Below are positions 33,460 to 42,473 of a stretch of DNA of 64,000 nt, in pieces. The notes under the pieces are model-generated. The model did no database searches and was not told the DNA's origin. It was given only the letters and a program-made list of their open reading frames with translations. How positions within the stretch are numbered: the first letter of the stretch is position 1; each line of letters begins with the position of its first letter. The position numbers and the translations under genes were made by a program. This DNA is from Numenius arquata. Lineage: Eukaryota > Chordata > Aves > Charadriiformes > Scolopacidae. The stretch covers positions 28,475,628 through 28,539,627 of the forward strand of contig NC_133615.1 in assembly GCF_964106895.1 (NCBI RefSeq), read 5' to 3'.

Positions 33460-34536
33460 CTAGTTTAAAGCCCTTTCAATGAGCCCTGCTAATTCTTGTC
33501 CTAATATTCCTCTTTCCCTTTGGGTAAGGCTTGCCCTACCAGTTGCCACCAGGTCTAATGTCCTATAGAACATCCCATGATGAAAGAAACCAAAGTTCTG
33601 ACGGTGACACCAGCCTTGGAGCCAAGAGTTAATCTGCTGGCTCTTCCTGTTTATACCCTCATCAATTCCTGCAAGTAATGGGATGGAGGAGAACACAATT
33701 TGTGCTCCTGATCCCTTAACCAGCTGTCCAAGGGCCCTAAAGTCTTTCTTCAGGGCCCTTGGACTACTGTTAGCTACCTGATCCCTGCCTACTTGAAATA
33801 CCAATAATGGATAGTAATCCGAGGGGCGGACCAGGGCAGGGAGATTTTTCTTTATATCCTTAATCCTGGCCCCAGGGAGGCAGCAGACTTCTCTGTGGGA
33901 AGGATCCGGTCTGCAAATGGGGCCTTCTGTTCCCCGCAAAAGAGAGTCACCCACCACAATTACCTTCCTCTTTTTTTTTGTTGCTGAAGTCCTAAGGCGT
34001 GGGGGTGGCTGGCTGACTCTGGGTAGTTCACTGTCTAAATCCTTGTCCCTATCCTCGTATGCCTGGTCCTCGACTTCCAGAGCACCGTACCTATTTTGTA
34101 GGTGCAACTGGGAAGGTGACAGGGGCTGGCAGGAGTTTTGCTTGCCCTTCCGAGGAGGGACCTGCCTCCATTCCTCATTGTCCCTTAGGTTCCTTTCTTC
34201 TGCCTGGTGACAAGCAGAAGGGAGATCATCCACATCCTGCAGAGCCTCTGCCCCACTCCTACGCCTCAGTGTACGGCTCCACCAATCTATTTCGCTTTCA
34301 CTGTCTCTAATACTTCTAAGTCTATCCACCTCTTCCTTCAGTTCAACCACCTGCCTGAGTAGGTGGTTTATTTGATCACACCGCACACATGTGGTGTCTC
34401 TGGCTCCATTAGGAACACATGCCAGGCTGAGGCATTCACTGCAGCTGGAGACCTGCACAGACACGTGTTTTTGTGGGACCTCCGTCTGAGTTTCCACATT
34501 CTTCCTTGTGGGGCATTTTGCACGTGTTGGGGCCAT
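33460..34536 (-). CDS. CR1 ORF1: RNA-binding/esterase-like protein, open
   Basis: 358 codons from ATG 34534-34536, the start aligned with the ORF1 start of the 50-kb copy; an upstream open extension has no ATG. Order: an N-terminal part with paired cysteines (CSEC and CVRC, a zinc-finger-like arrangement), a leucine-rich coiled-coil segment (INHLLRQVVELKEEVDRLR), a charged proline-rich linker, then a domain like the SGNH esterase of CR1 ORF1 (VIVVGDSLLRGTEGPICRPD, CCLPGARIKDI, LLVFQVGRDQV, VFSSIPLL, LTQRERGILGQEL). The block that should supply a G-x-N-D motif reads GRDQ, and the C-terminal histidine is replaced (ATGRASL against AGGMHLS at 18 kb). The nucleophile serine (GDS) remains. The protein probably coats CR1 RNA; esterase activity looks lost. 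The stop is two bases before the ORF2 start. Confidence 0.92.
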   Translation of the reverse strand: MAPTRAKCPTRKNVETQTEVPQKHVSVQVSSCSECLSLACVPNGARDTTCVRCDQINHLLRQVVELKEEVDRLRSIRDSESEIDWWSRTLRRRSGAEALQDVDDLPSACHQAEERNLRDNEEWRQVPPRKGKQNSCQPLSPSQLHLQNRYGALEVEDQAYEDRDKDLDSELPRVSQPPPRLRTSATKKKRKVIVVGDSLLRGTEGPICRPDPSHREVCCLPGARIKDIKKNLPALVRPSDYYPLLVFQVGRDQVANSSPRALKKDFRALGQLVKGSGAQIVFSSIPLLAGIDEGINRKSQQINSWLQGWCHRQNFGFFHHGMFYRTLDLVATGRASLTQRERGILGQELAGLIERALN

Positions 34537-34905
34537 GTTCTTGTCTAGAGCCACGAGGGGATCGACAACTGATGGCTGCTCCCGCCCGCTGTGCGCTCGT
34601 GCGCTAATATATTTGCCCTTGCTCTCACGCGCACCCGGCACGCGCTCTGACCCTGCTGCGGCTAGCTGCCGCTGTCGCTGTCCGCGTGGTCTGGGCGAAG
34701 CTCGCGCTATGGCCGCTTTTAAGTTTGCCGCGGCTCGCCCGGCCCGCCCCCAGACACGTCAGCCTCTCGCTCCCTCTCGCGATTCCCGAGTCCTTTCGGG
34801 CCTCTCCGCCTTCCCTCGGCCTCTCCGTCTCCGGGAAGCCCCCTCTAGCTCGAGTTTAAAGCTGCAGCACTCACCGCTGCCGCTGTCGCTGTCCGCGTGG
34901 TCTGG
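34537..34905 (-). promoter_or_regulatory. CR1 5' UTR and presumed internal promoter
   Basis: Much richer in G+C and CpG than its surroundings. A perfect 30-bp direct repeat, GCTGCCGCTGTCGCTG plus CCGCGTGGTCTGG on the plus strand, occurs at 34665-34694 and 34876-34905, 211 bp apart. The outer copy coincides with the CR1 end, suggesting tandem promoter units with the first partly lost. In sense direction GCG|GTGAGT (plus-strand ACTCAC 34869-34874) looks like a splice donor close to the start. Promoter function is inferred from position and composition. Confidence 0.7.
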
Positions 34906-35249
34906 TCAATTCATGGTTCTGCAGTATCTCTCAAAAGTCAGTGGCAAAAAGATCAGATCATTTTCAGCCTACTGATCAATGCTACACAAGTGACCTGGGT
35001 CCTGTGAACTGTGTTAGAGCTGACTTGTAACTTTGACTTTATTGGGAGTTTCCAGTTTCCCACATTAACCTTCTCTGCTAATTCACTTTACCCTAGGACC
35101 AGAGGGCTCTACCCTGCCTTTGGCCTGTACCGTCCATATCGTCTTTATCTGGACAAAAAAGCATGTTCATGATGCTGATGTTTTGTTTTGACTAAACACA
35201 CCAGAGATAGATCTATCAGTCTTCAAGCATAGGAAGCATAGGGCCGTCT

Positions 35250-35520
35250 GAATTTCACTGAATTTTCACTGAATTTTTAGAGTTGGAAGGGACCATAGAG
35301 ATCATCTAGTCCAACTCCCCTGCTGAAGCAGGATTGCCCAGAGCATGTTAGAGCATGTTACTCAGGATTGCATCCAGGCAGGTCTTGAAAATCTCCAAAG
35401 AAGAGGACTCCACAACCTCCCTGGGAAGCCTGTTCCAGGGCTCTGTCACCCTCACTGTGAAGAAGTTTTTTCTCATATTTGAGTAGAAACTTCCTATGTT
35501 CCAGCTTGTGCCCATTTCTA
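35250..35520 (-). mobile_element. CR1 LINE, old 3' fragment
   Basis: Plus strand GTTGGAAGGGACCATAGAG followed by ATCATCTAGTCCAACTCCCC is the CR1 3' UTR. Then comes the ORF2 tail, with EIFKTCLDA, WNRLPREVVESSSLE and MRKNFFTVRV on the minus strand. The 3' repeat is the variant (GAATTTTCACT)n at 35250-35276 rather than ATTCTGTG, marking another subfamily. It is 5'-truncated near 35520. Confidence 0.88.
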
Positions 35521-38500
35521 AGAAGAACATCTCTTGCCTGAAGTCCTAGACCTTTATGCTCTCATACACTGAGCTTCAAACAACTTGCCCTTTGCTCGCT
35601 CCCCAAGTACTTGCATTTGCAAATTGATAACATGCTTCTTTTCTGTCCACTCATTAGTGGGTACTGCTCTCCCCAGTGCCCCAGTATCAAAAGATCTTGC
35701 TGACTTGTCACTTATTTCAAGGTCCTGTAGGAAAATGACCACACTTGCTTTTAAACTGCATCTTAGATTTTCATAAGCCTCTTTCATTGTGGTCTTTCCC
35801 CTCTCTCATTCTCTTTGTACCTATTTTATTTAGCAGAGCATTGCATTCTGTCAGTGTTTGCTGCTGCTGGAACAAACATTTTGTCTATGGGTGTCTCCAG
35901 TGTTTTTCCGTCTCTTTAGCTCTCATTTTGAATCACGGCTGCTTAAAACATCTACCCTTTCCTTTTTTACATTTCCCAGTTTTTCTTCAAGTTGCACTCC
36001 CTCGTGCACTGGCTGAGCAAATCTCTGTGCTGGATGAACCTAATAAAAAACTTCCTTCAAAGACTACTTTCTTCAGGTTACTGAAGCTGCTCATTAACTG
36101 AAGCAATCAAAGCTCACACTGGTTAGCTCAGAAAGGCTCTAAATCTGATCTACTCAGCTAATTTGCATGACATGGTCCGTATGAGATCCCACAGTAATCC
36201 TATTGGTCAAGTGGCTGAATATAACACTACCACCCTCCAGTCAGCTCTGGGGCTTTGGGGGGTTTTGCTGTTGGAAGCCTCTGAAGGTGGCACAACCATG
36301 CCAAGCTCCTGGTCTTTTCACAGTAGGGACAACTCAGCAGGCTCTTTGCTGGCTGAGTCATTGGGAAAAGTTCTCACAAACTTCCATTTACTTTAGAGCA
36401 TCAGGACCAACTGCATCACAGTGGGATGAGAAATGGGAAGATGCTTTCATATCTATTATTTAATTCTGAAATAATTGCATTATCTAACCTTTTTTAAAAA
36501 TGGGGACATGGGTTTTAATGAAGAATTCATGCTCCGAACTGAAGGAAAGTGTTATGGTATTGCACTGTGCTGCTCTATCACTCCCATGACAAATAGTGTG
36601 GATCCGTTAGTGACCTACATGGACTCATTTAGATGCAAACACAGCAATACTCCTGAAAAGCTGCCCTGCTTTGAGGAAGAACAAGTTCCAAATATTGCTG
36701 AATGGAATTCAGTCTCAGAGCAGTAATTACTGATTGTAATTTTGGAGTAAATGCAGTAACTAATTATTGTCATTTTCCATCAGTGCATTATATTGTGTGC
36801 CAATCTTAGAATAACTACAATAATTAGCAAATGGGATTTTTCATGCTCTGGTATCAAAACTGTGGTTTATAGAACAGACATGAGAATTTTACCACAATAA
36901 AGTTATTAGTAATTTAAATAGCCAGACAGGTTAAAGATGATCGGCCAGAAAAGAAAATGGTTTCTTTGTCAGTTTTGCAAATATGTTCAGTAGTTCTGTT
37001 TCAGCCTCCCCCAGTAACATTTGCTTCCATTCTCTCATGTATGAGGACAACAGCACAAAGTTTGGGTTACAAACACAGTGAGGGATGCTTAATTTAGCCA
37101 CAATTGTCAGTGGAAATTAAAAGCAAAAGTAATCCAAAGAAAAGAAAAATATTGGCTGAGCTGATGTTTTTTTCAGTACCTAAATGGACTTTCCCAAATG
37201 AAGCTGTGCTGATTTTGATCTCACTTTATCCAAATATATTAAAGCTTGTGCCAGAGTACTGTTTTGATGTAATTATACTAGTGCAAATTTCCATAATGTA
37301 AGCAAGTCCTAAATGATCTAAGTAATGACTGAAGGAGGGAAATGACAGTAATCTGTGCAGGAGGAAGAGGAACTGGTTAGCATGATTGTAGGAGGCATAA
37401 CAACAAGAAATGGGATTATATCCTGATAAAGGATATTTAGTCCGAAGCTCAAGATGAACGGGTTAATAGACAACAGTGAGATCAATGCAACTGCAGAATA
37501 GCCTCTCACTGGAGGTAATACAAGCCTATCTGAGAGGTATAAGCAATCCAAAATTCAGTAAAAAATACACTTTCATTAGACTTTGCACTGAAGCGATCTG
37601 AAATGACAAGAGACAGCTAGAAATTTCCCATTCACATCTTTTTGTTTATGGACATTTGGAATTTTGCTTGTTTGTTTTATTTTTGGCTCATAATGTCTTC
37701 TTACTTTAAAATGAGGTGTTTGGGTTTTTTCTCTTATCAGAGCACAGACCCTATTCCAGCCAGCTGCAAAAACAAGCATCTCACACCTCCTACAATAAAC
37801 CACATATCAGCACATGTTCAAGAAGCTGTGAAGGAGGACCTGAACATCTTTTTTTTTTGTATTCAAGCTTTGGCCTATGTTATTTCCCTTGGCATTCTGG
37901 GGAAGCAGGTTGCCTGGACAATGCATTCTTTTAAAGTTTTGCCACTACTCTTAAAAGCACAGCTGAAAAAAAAGTCTTACTGTTGACCTTTTTTTTTTTC
38001 ACTCCTCTTTTGTCTCACTCAGTTTGTCTCACACTTGCTTTGTCTCACTCAGTTTCGTGCCAGTCAGTGCTCCAGGTTAGTCCCACCCAAACATCTCTCC
38101 ATCTTTAGCTTTAAATAAAACTTCAACAGCAGAGTATCTATCTGAGGTGGTAAATAACACTTTGCTAATGATCAGTCACTGAAATGAAGCCACAGAAGGG
38201 GAATGGATAGGATTTTCACTGCTTTTCTGTGCAATGTCTTTTATTGGTCTATGAGCTGGATGCTTCTGTGCTGCCCTGTTAAGCCCTTAATACAGGAAGA
38301 GCTGTGAATTATGGGGTTTTCAAGGCAATATTGTCCTATCATGGCTATCATGACTTAGCATGGATGGAGCGCTGGGCAACTATCTTTGAGACCCAGTGCG
38401 GAGGGCTGGAATCCCACCGATCACTTCTGCTCCCATGGGGAGGATGAGAGGAGCTCATTTTTCTGCCTGGCCTAGCAGTCCTCCATGGTGCTGGCCATGC

Positions 38501-38768
38501 AGAGGGCTCACATGCACCCCCAGGCACTGTAGGTTGAATCTGAAACTTTGCCATATCACAGGGTACTTAAGGACCCATAGGAATGGCCACCCAAGGGAGC
38601 TATGGATTTCAGGGTGATTTTTTTCTTCATTATTTTGTGCATTTGCTATCTGAAAGACACATGAAGTGCCTCTGAATCCTTGCTTCCTAGTCCTGAGGGG
38701 GGATTTGTAATAGAATACATTGATTTTGGCAGAGTTGCCTCAAATGATCCTCCTCTCTTTTTCTTTCT
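35521..38768. other. Non-coding stretch
   Basis: No gene or mobile element recognised. A small duplication of CTTTGTCTCACTCAGTTT is present near 38010-38055. The 83-codon frame at 36475-36726 has no recognisable motif. Confidence 0.55.
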
Positions 38769-38773
38769 CCCCA

Positions 38774-39495
38774 TGTCCTGGTTTGAGGTAAAATAGAACC
38801 AATTTTCTGTTCAGTAATTTTACATCTTATCTAGGGCTCTACTAACTCTGAAATTAACAGCATACTGTGGAGAAAACTGCTCGTTCTCAGAATGATAAGA
38901 CCAATGTTTGTACTTCATGCCAAGGAATGGTATGCAGAGAGGCTCTTGCTTATCTTATTGCTATAACAACCAAGGTCAGCTAATATCGTTATTTACCCCG
39001 TTGGAGGGTTGGAAACAGAAAAAGCGTAGAGGGGTCCCACCTGTGGGGAGGAGCAGACAGGACAGGTGACCCAAACCTGACCAACAGGGGTATTCCATCC
39101 CATCTGCCCCATGCTCAGTATAAAAGCTGAGGGATCAAAGGGTCAGCTCTTTTTCTTCAATGGCTGACATCCAAAGAGGACTCTGTTCATCTGCCTTTGA
39201 TCCCGATCCGTGTGTCCCTGACTCCAGAGCTGGAACTCAGTTCCCATCCATCATTGAGTCCAGTCTGGGACTTCCCCAGTGCCTGCCAGTGATGTCATCC
39301 TGGGAGCTTGATATGGTTTTGTATATATTGTATCTATTTCATTATTTCCTTCTTAATATGAATATTTCATTAAAGTAGTTTAGTTCCTTCTAAACTCAGA
39401 AATCTCTTTATCTCTCCTTCTTTTCCTCCTGGAGCGAGAAAGTGGGGGGAGAGCATCTGTTGCCATCATAGGCCAATTCAGCCTAAACCACGACA
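38774..39495 (+). mobile_element. Solo LTR, same family as 5976-6736
   Basis: Starts TGTCCTGGTTTGAGG and ends AAACCACGACA. TATAAAAGC lies at 39119-39127 and a CATTAAAGTAG block near 39368. It matches the 5976 LTR along its full length with scattered substitutions and small gaps. The flanks CCCCA and CCTCC do not form a clean 5-bp duplication, so this copy is older or has mutated flanks. A T-run follows at 39508-39522. Confidence 0.9.
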
Positions 39496-41763
39496 CCTCC
39501 CTGCCTTTTTTTTTTTTTTTTACTACAACCACCTCTTTAATTATAAAGCAAAAAGAGAACAGACGCAGCCATTTTGGAAATATTTTACCATCTGAATTCT
39601 TCAGGGCTTTGCTTCAGAGCAGTTTCAAGGAAAACAAAGGACTTCACTGTGGCCTAGACTGCTTGTGTCTCAAAAGTGATATTTATAAGCTAAAAAAAAC
39701 CTGCATCCAGAATTAGAATTGAGTGAAGATCTTCCTTGGTTAGGAAAAAACACTCTGGTGGATTACATCAAACTGGGTGCTGCTTGTGTTTTTTGTTGTT
39801 GGCTTCTTATTTTTGGAAGGGAGTTCAATAAAACAAAGCTCTTCCTTAGAAAAATCCCAATTAAAAAGTTTCTTGAGCATCCTCTTGAAGCACATGAATA
39901 ATTGCCCTGATGTCAATATGGTTATGCACATGCTTCAAGTTGGAATTAAGGACCCTGAAGAGCTGTGACCAAAGTAAAACTAGATAAAAAACATACAGGA
40001 GTTATTATGTTTCTGCCAGTTAAAGGAGCTGCTTACTCTCAAGCTTTGCAATAGTTGTCTGTGCTGTACCCACAGGCCTAGCTGGCTTCTGTCCTAGTGT
40101 TTTTAGGAATCTTCTTGTAGCAGTAATGACACTGTCTACTGAGTGGGGTGGTCAGAGAATTCCAGTGGTATTTTGGAGGCTGGCTGGAAGTTGCACAACA
40201 AACCAGTCATGGGGGTACAATAACACCGTGCTGAGCCAAGAACAACTGACCTATGTCTAAGTAAGGCTTATTACTGAGGGCTTAGCCCTGTGGTGACTGC
40301 TACTGCACAGCACTGGCAGGAAGCTGAATTGTGGCCATCATGACTCAAATTCCTCTGTCTGCTTCTAGGGTCCTGGTATGGATGTTTCTGAGCACTAGAA
40401 AGAAGGTGAGCTGTAGAAGGAGCTGGATCTAAGCCCTTCTGAGCTTCTGGGTATCCTTAATGTCACCAAGCGTCCTCTCCAGTCTAACCTGGCATGGTAG
40501 TCCTTGTGCTAAATCAGATCCTTCCCTGGGATATGCTCATTCAGTGTCCTCCTGGGGCCACATGCACTTGGCCAATCCCTTTTGTTAGGTGCAAAAAAAC
40601 CCACGCACAAAACTTTTTTCCTGGAGAACTCTCTCCTGCTACAAGACAGGTACATCTTCAGCTCCTTCAATGGGCTCACCAAGGTAGGAGTCTACAAGAG
40701 AATAAGGACTTCTGAGATGCATTTACTCCATTTTGATAGGGACTGTCTGTACCTCTAATAAAGGCTCCTATAAGCAGGGGATGGAACTAATCTGATGGTA
40801 ACAACTGAACTGATTTTGATGGACAGTAGAGCATTAAAATCAAAGTAAAAACCAGGAAAGCTAAAGGACTCTTATTTAGAGGTGACAATTCAAGACTGTT
40901 CTCCTGCTTTGCAGAAGCAAAGGAAAGAAAAAAAAATGCTCTAAGAGACAGATATGGAAATTTATTGCCATTTTACCAGCTGATTTCTTGTTTTATCATT
41001 TATTGGGGAAAAAAAACCCCAAACAACAAATCTTAGTCCTACTACTGAGTAATCTTTTTATAGGAAACAAGCTGAGACCTCAACATCAGCCTGATCATGA
41101 AAAGGTAGAAGCAGAGCACTTCATAATGATCCATGATAATGAAAACACCATAGACTCATATCAGTCAGTCTTTAACACCACAGGTGTCTACAGCCCTGCA
41201 CTTTCTTATATGACCATTAGAAACAAGTATATCCTCAGTGATCACAGCTATGCTATGATATAAAGCTATTGCTTGGTGACAAACTAAGGAGACACTTGTG
41301 TTCCTTGATCCCTGTGCAGGTGTTATTGAAAATCTCCCTGACAAAGACAGTCCCTGCTTTAATAAAATTGCATGCATGCATCTCCTGCTCTCCCCCAGCA
41401 AAACCTGCAGTAAAAAACCAGTGTGATGAAGCAAAAAGCATTTGGATATAGAAACATATTTTGGTTTCAAGGTTCCAAGAGGCCTTGCCATAAGCAAGGA
41501 AAAGAAAAGAGATTTTTGAAGAGGGAAAATGCATTGACAGTTATCTTCATGTAGTCACATATAAAGGAGAGTCTAAATTATGGAGGCTGTATCTTGCACA
41601 TGAACCAAATATGTTTATTGAAAGGTTTCTTAATGCACTTTATGTTGTCTTCAGTGCAGCACCTCTTTCAAAGACATTTTGATCTCATTCCTTAATTCTC
41701 AGTGGAAATGATACTGCTCTGAAGACCAGTTTTTCAAAGACATTTGAAATACCAGAGAAAAAT

Positions 41764-41800
41764 TATATTATAAATATATATAAAATATATATATATATTC
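41764..41800. repeat. A/T-rich (TA)n simple repeat
   Basis: ATATATA-type alternation with short A insertions, about 37 bases. Confidence 0.85.
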
Positions 41801-41948
41801 ATAGTTATTATGCTGTGATGAAATTAGATACAGACTATACCACATGAAAAATGAAGAATGCTTTGAAATGTTTGCAACACAGAGCAATTGAGACAGACAC
41901 TATCCCAGTCCAGTCATCTGGGATTAAACTGCAGCCTGGTCCCATCTC

Positions 41949-41954
41949 TTTATT
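41949..41954 (-). promoter_or_regulatory. Candidate polyadenylation signal for the CELF gene
   Basis: TTTATT on the plus strand, AATAAA on the minus strand, about 390 bases past the CELF stop codon. Another lies at 41614-41619. CELF transcripts often have long 3' UTRs, so neither can be chosen from sequence alone. Confidence 0.3.
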
Positions 41955-42345
41955 GCAGATTTTCTTCAGCCACCAGAAATGCTCTCTTTAGTTGAGCAAG
42001 GGGAATCAGGACAGCTGCTGGCTCTCCTCTAGTGACCAGGAAGACTTTCTAGAGATGCAGGATGCCCCTGGGTTGGGGAACTTGGCTCATCCCTCATCAA
42101 GCACCCTTCCACCTCTTTTTCTAGAGACGCACACACAAATGGTTCCTGGTTTATGTGTGGATGCATATCTGTGCTGTGTGGCTCTAGCCAGAGGCCTAAG
42201 TGAAAAAGGCAGAAGCTAGAGAGTCACAGAGCTGAATCTTTTTGAGGGTGTACAACACAAAGAGAGGCTGCAACCACAGCTGACACCCCCTTCCCCATGC
42301 ATTTACCTGTGCTAGTGCTTTGTATCAAGTGGTTCCCACAACTCT

Positions 42346-42473
42346 TCAGTAGGGACGACTAGCATCCTTTGGCCTCTTCAGCTGCACCTTCAGCCTCTTC
42401 ATGCCAATCTGGAAGCCATTCATAGCCTGGATAGCAGCTTGGGCACTGGCAGGATTGTCAAAACTCACAAAAC
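42346..42473 (-). CDS. Terminal coding exon of a CELF-family RNA-binding protein
   Basis: On the minus strand an AG acceptor (plus CT at 42474-42475) precedes an exon coding the end of the third RNA recognition motif: GFVSFDNPASAQAAIQAMNG followed by FQIGMKRLKVQLKRPKDASR and PY, then TGA at 42346-42348. This C-terminus is diagnostic of CELF/Bruno-like proteins, which control alternative splicing, mRNA stability and translation. The RPKDA-RPY ending fits the CELF3/4/5/6 group, most like CELF4. The exon starts in phase 1, splitting the first glycine codon, as in the vertebrate genes. The frame shows no damage and a splice site is present, so it is not a processed pseudogene. The preceding exon, with the earlier half of the motif, was not found and probably lies above 64000. 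The paralogue is not certain, so no symbol is given. Confidence 0.9.

Larger units (their letters stand above)
30273..34905 (-). mobile_element. Full-length CR1 LINE with both ORFs open
   Basis: About 4.63 kb. In sense order (minus strand): a G+C- and CpG-rich 5' UTR (34905 to 34537), ORF1 (34536-33460), ORF2 (33457-30443), a 3' UTR with a T/G-rich tract, and four copies of the ATTCTGTG-type terminal repeat (30273-30305). No stop or frameshift breaks either ORF. No target duplication is visible at the ends, which is normal for CR1. Its ORF2 tail is nearly identical to the nested copy at 48113-48880, so the subfamily was active recently. Two substitutions described with the ORFs (ORF2 start codon, ORF1 esterase residues) question whether this copy is fully competent. 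Confidence 0.96.
39496..42345. other. Non-coding; includes the presumed CELF 3' UTR next to 42345
   Basis: No coding signature. The part just below 42346 should be the 3' UTR of the minus-strand CELF gene. An A/T-rich simple repeat lies at 41764-41800. No mobile element was recognised. Confidence 0.55.

Noticed and set aside
36475..36726. 83-codon plus-strand open frame with several cysteines
   Set aside because: No motif, no splice context and no neighbouring exon.
38769..39500. 5-bp target duplication for the second solo LTR
   Set aside because: CCCCA and CCTCC agree at only three of five positions in C-rich sequence, which is not convincing.
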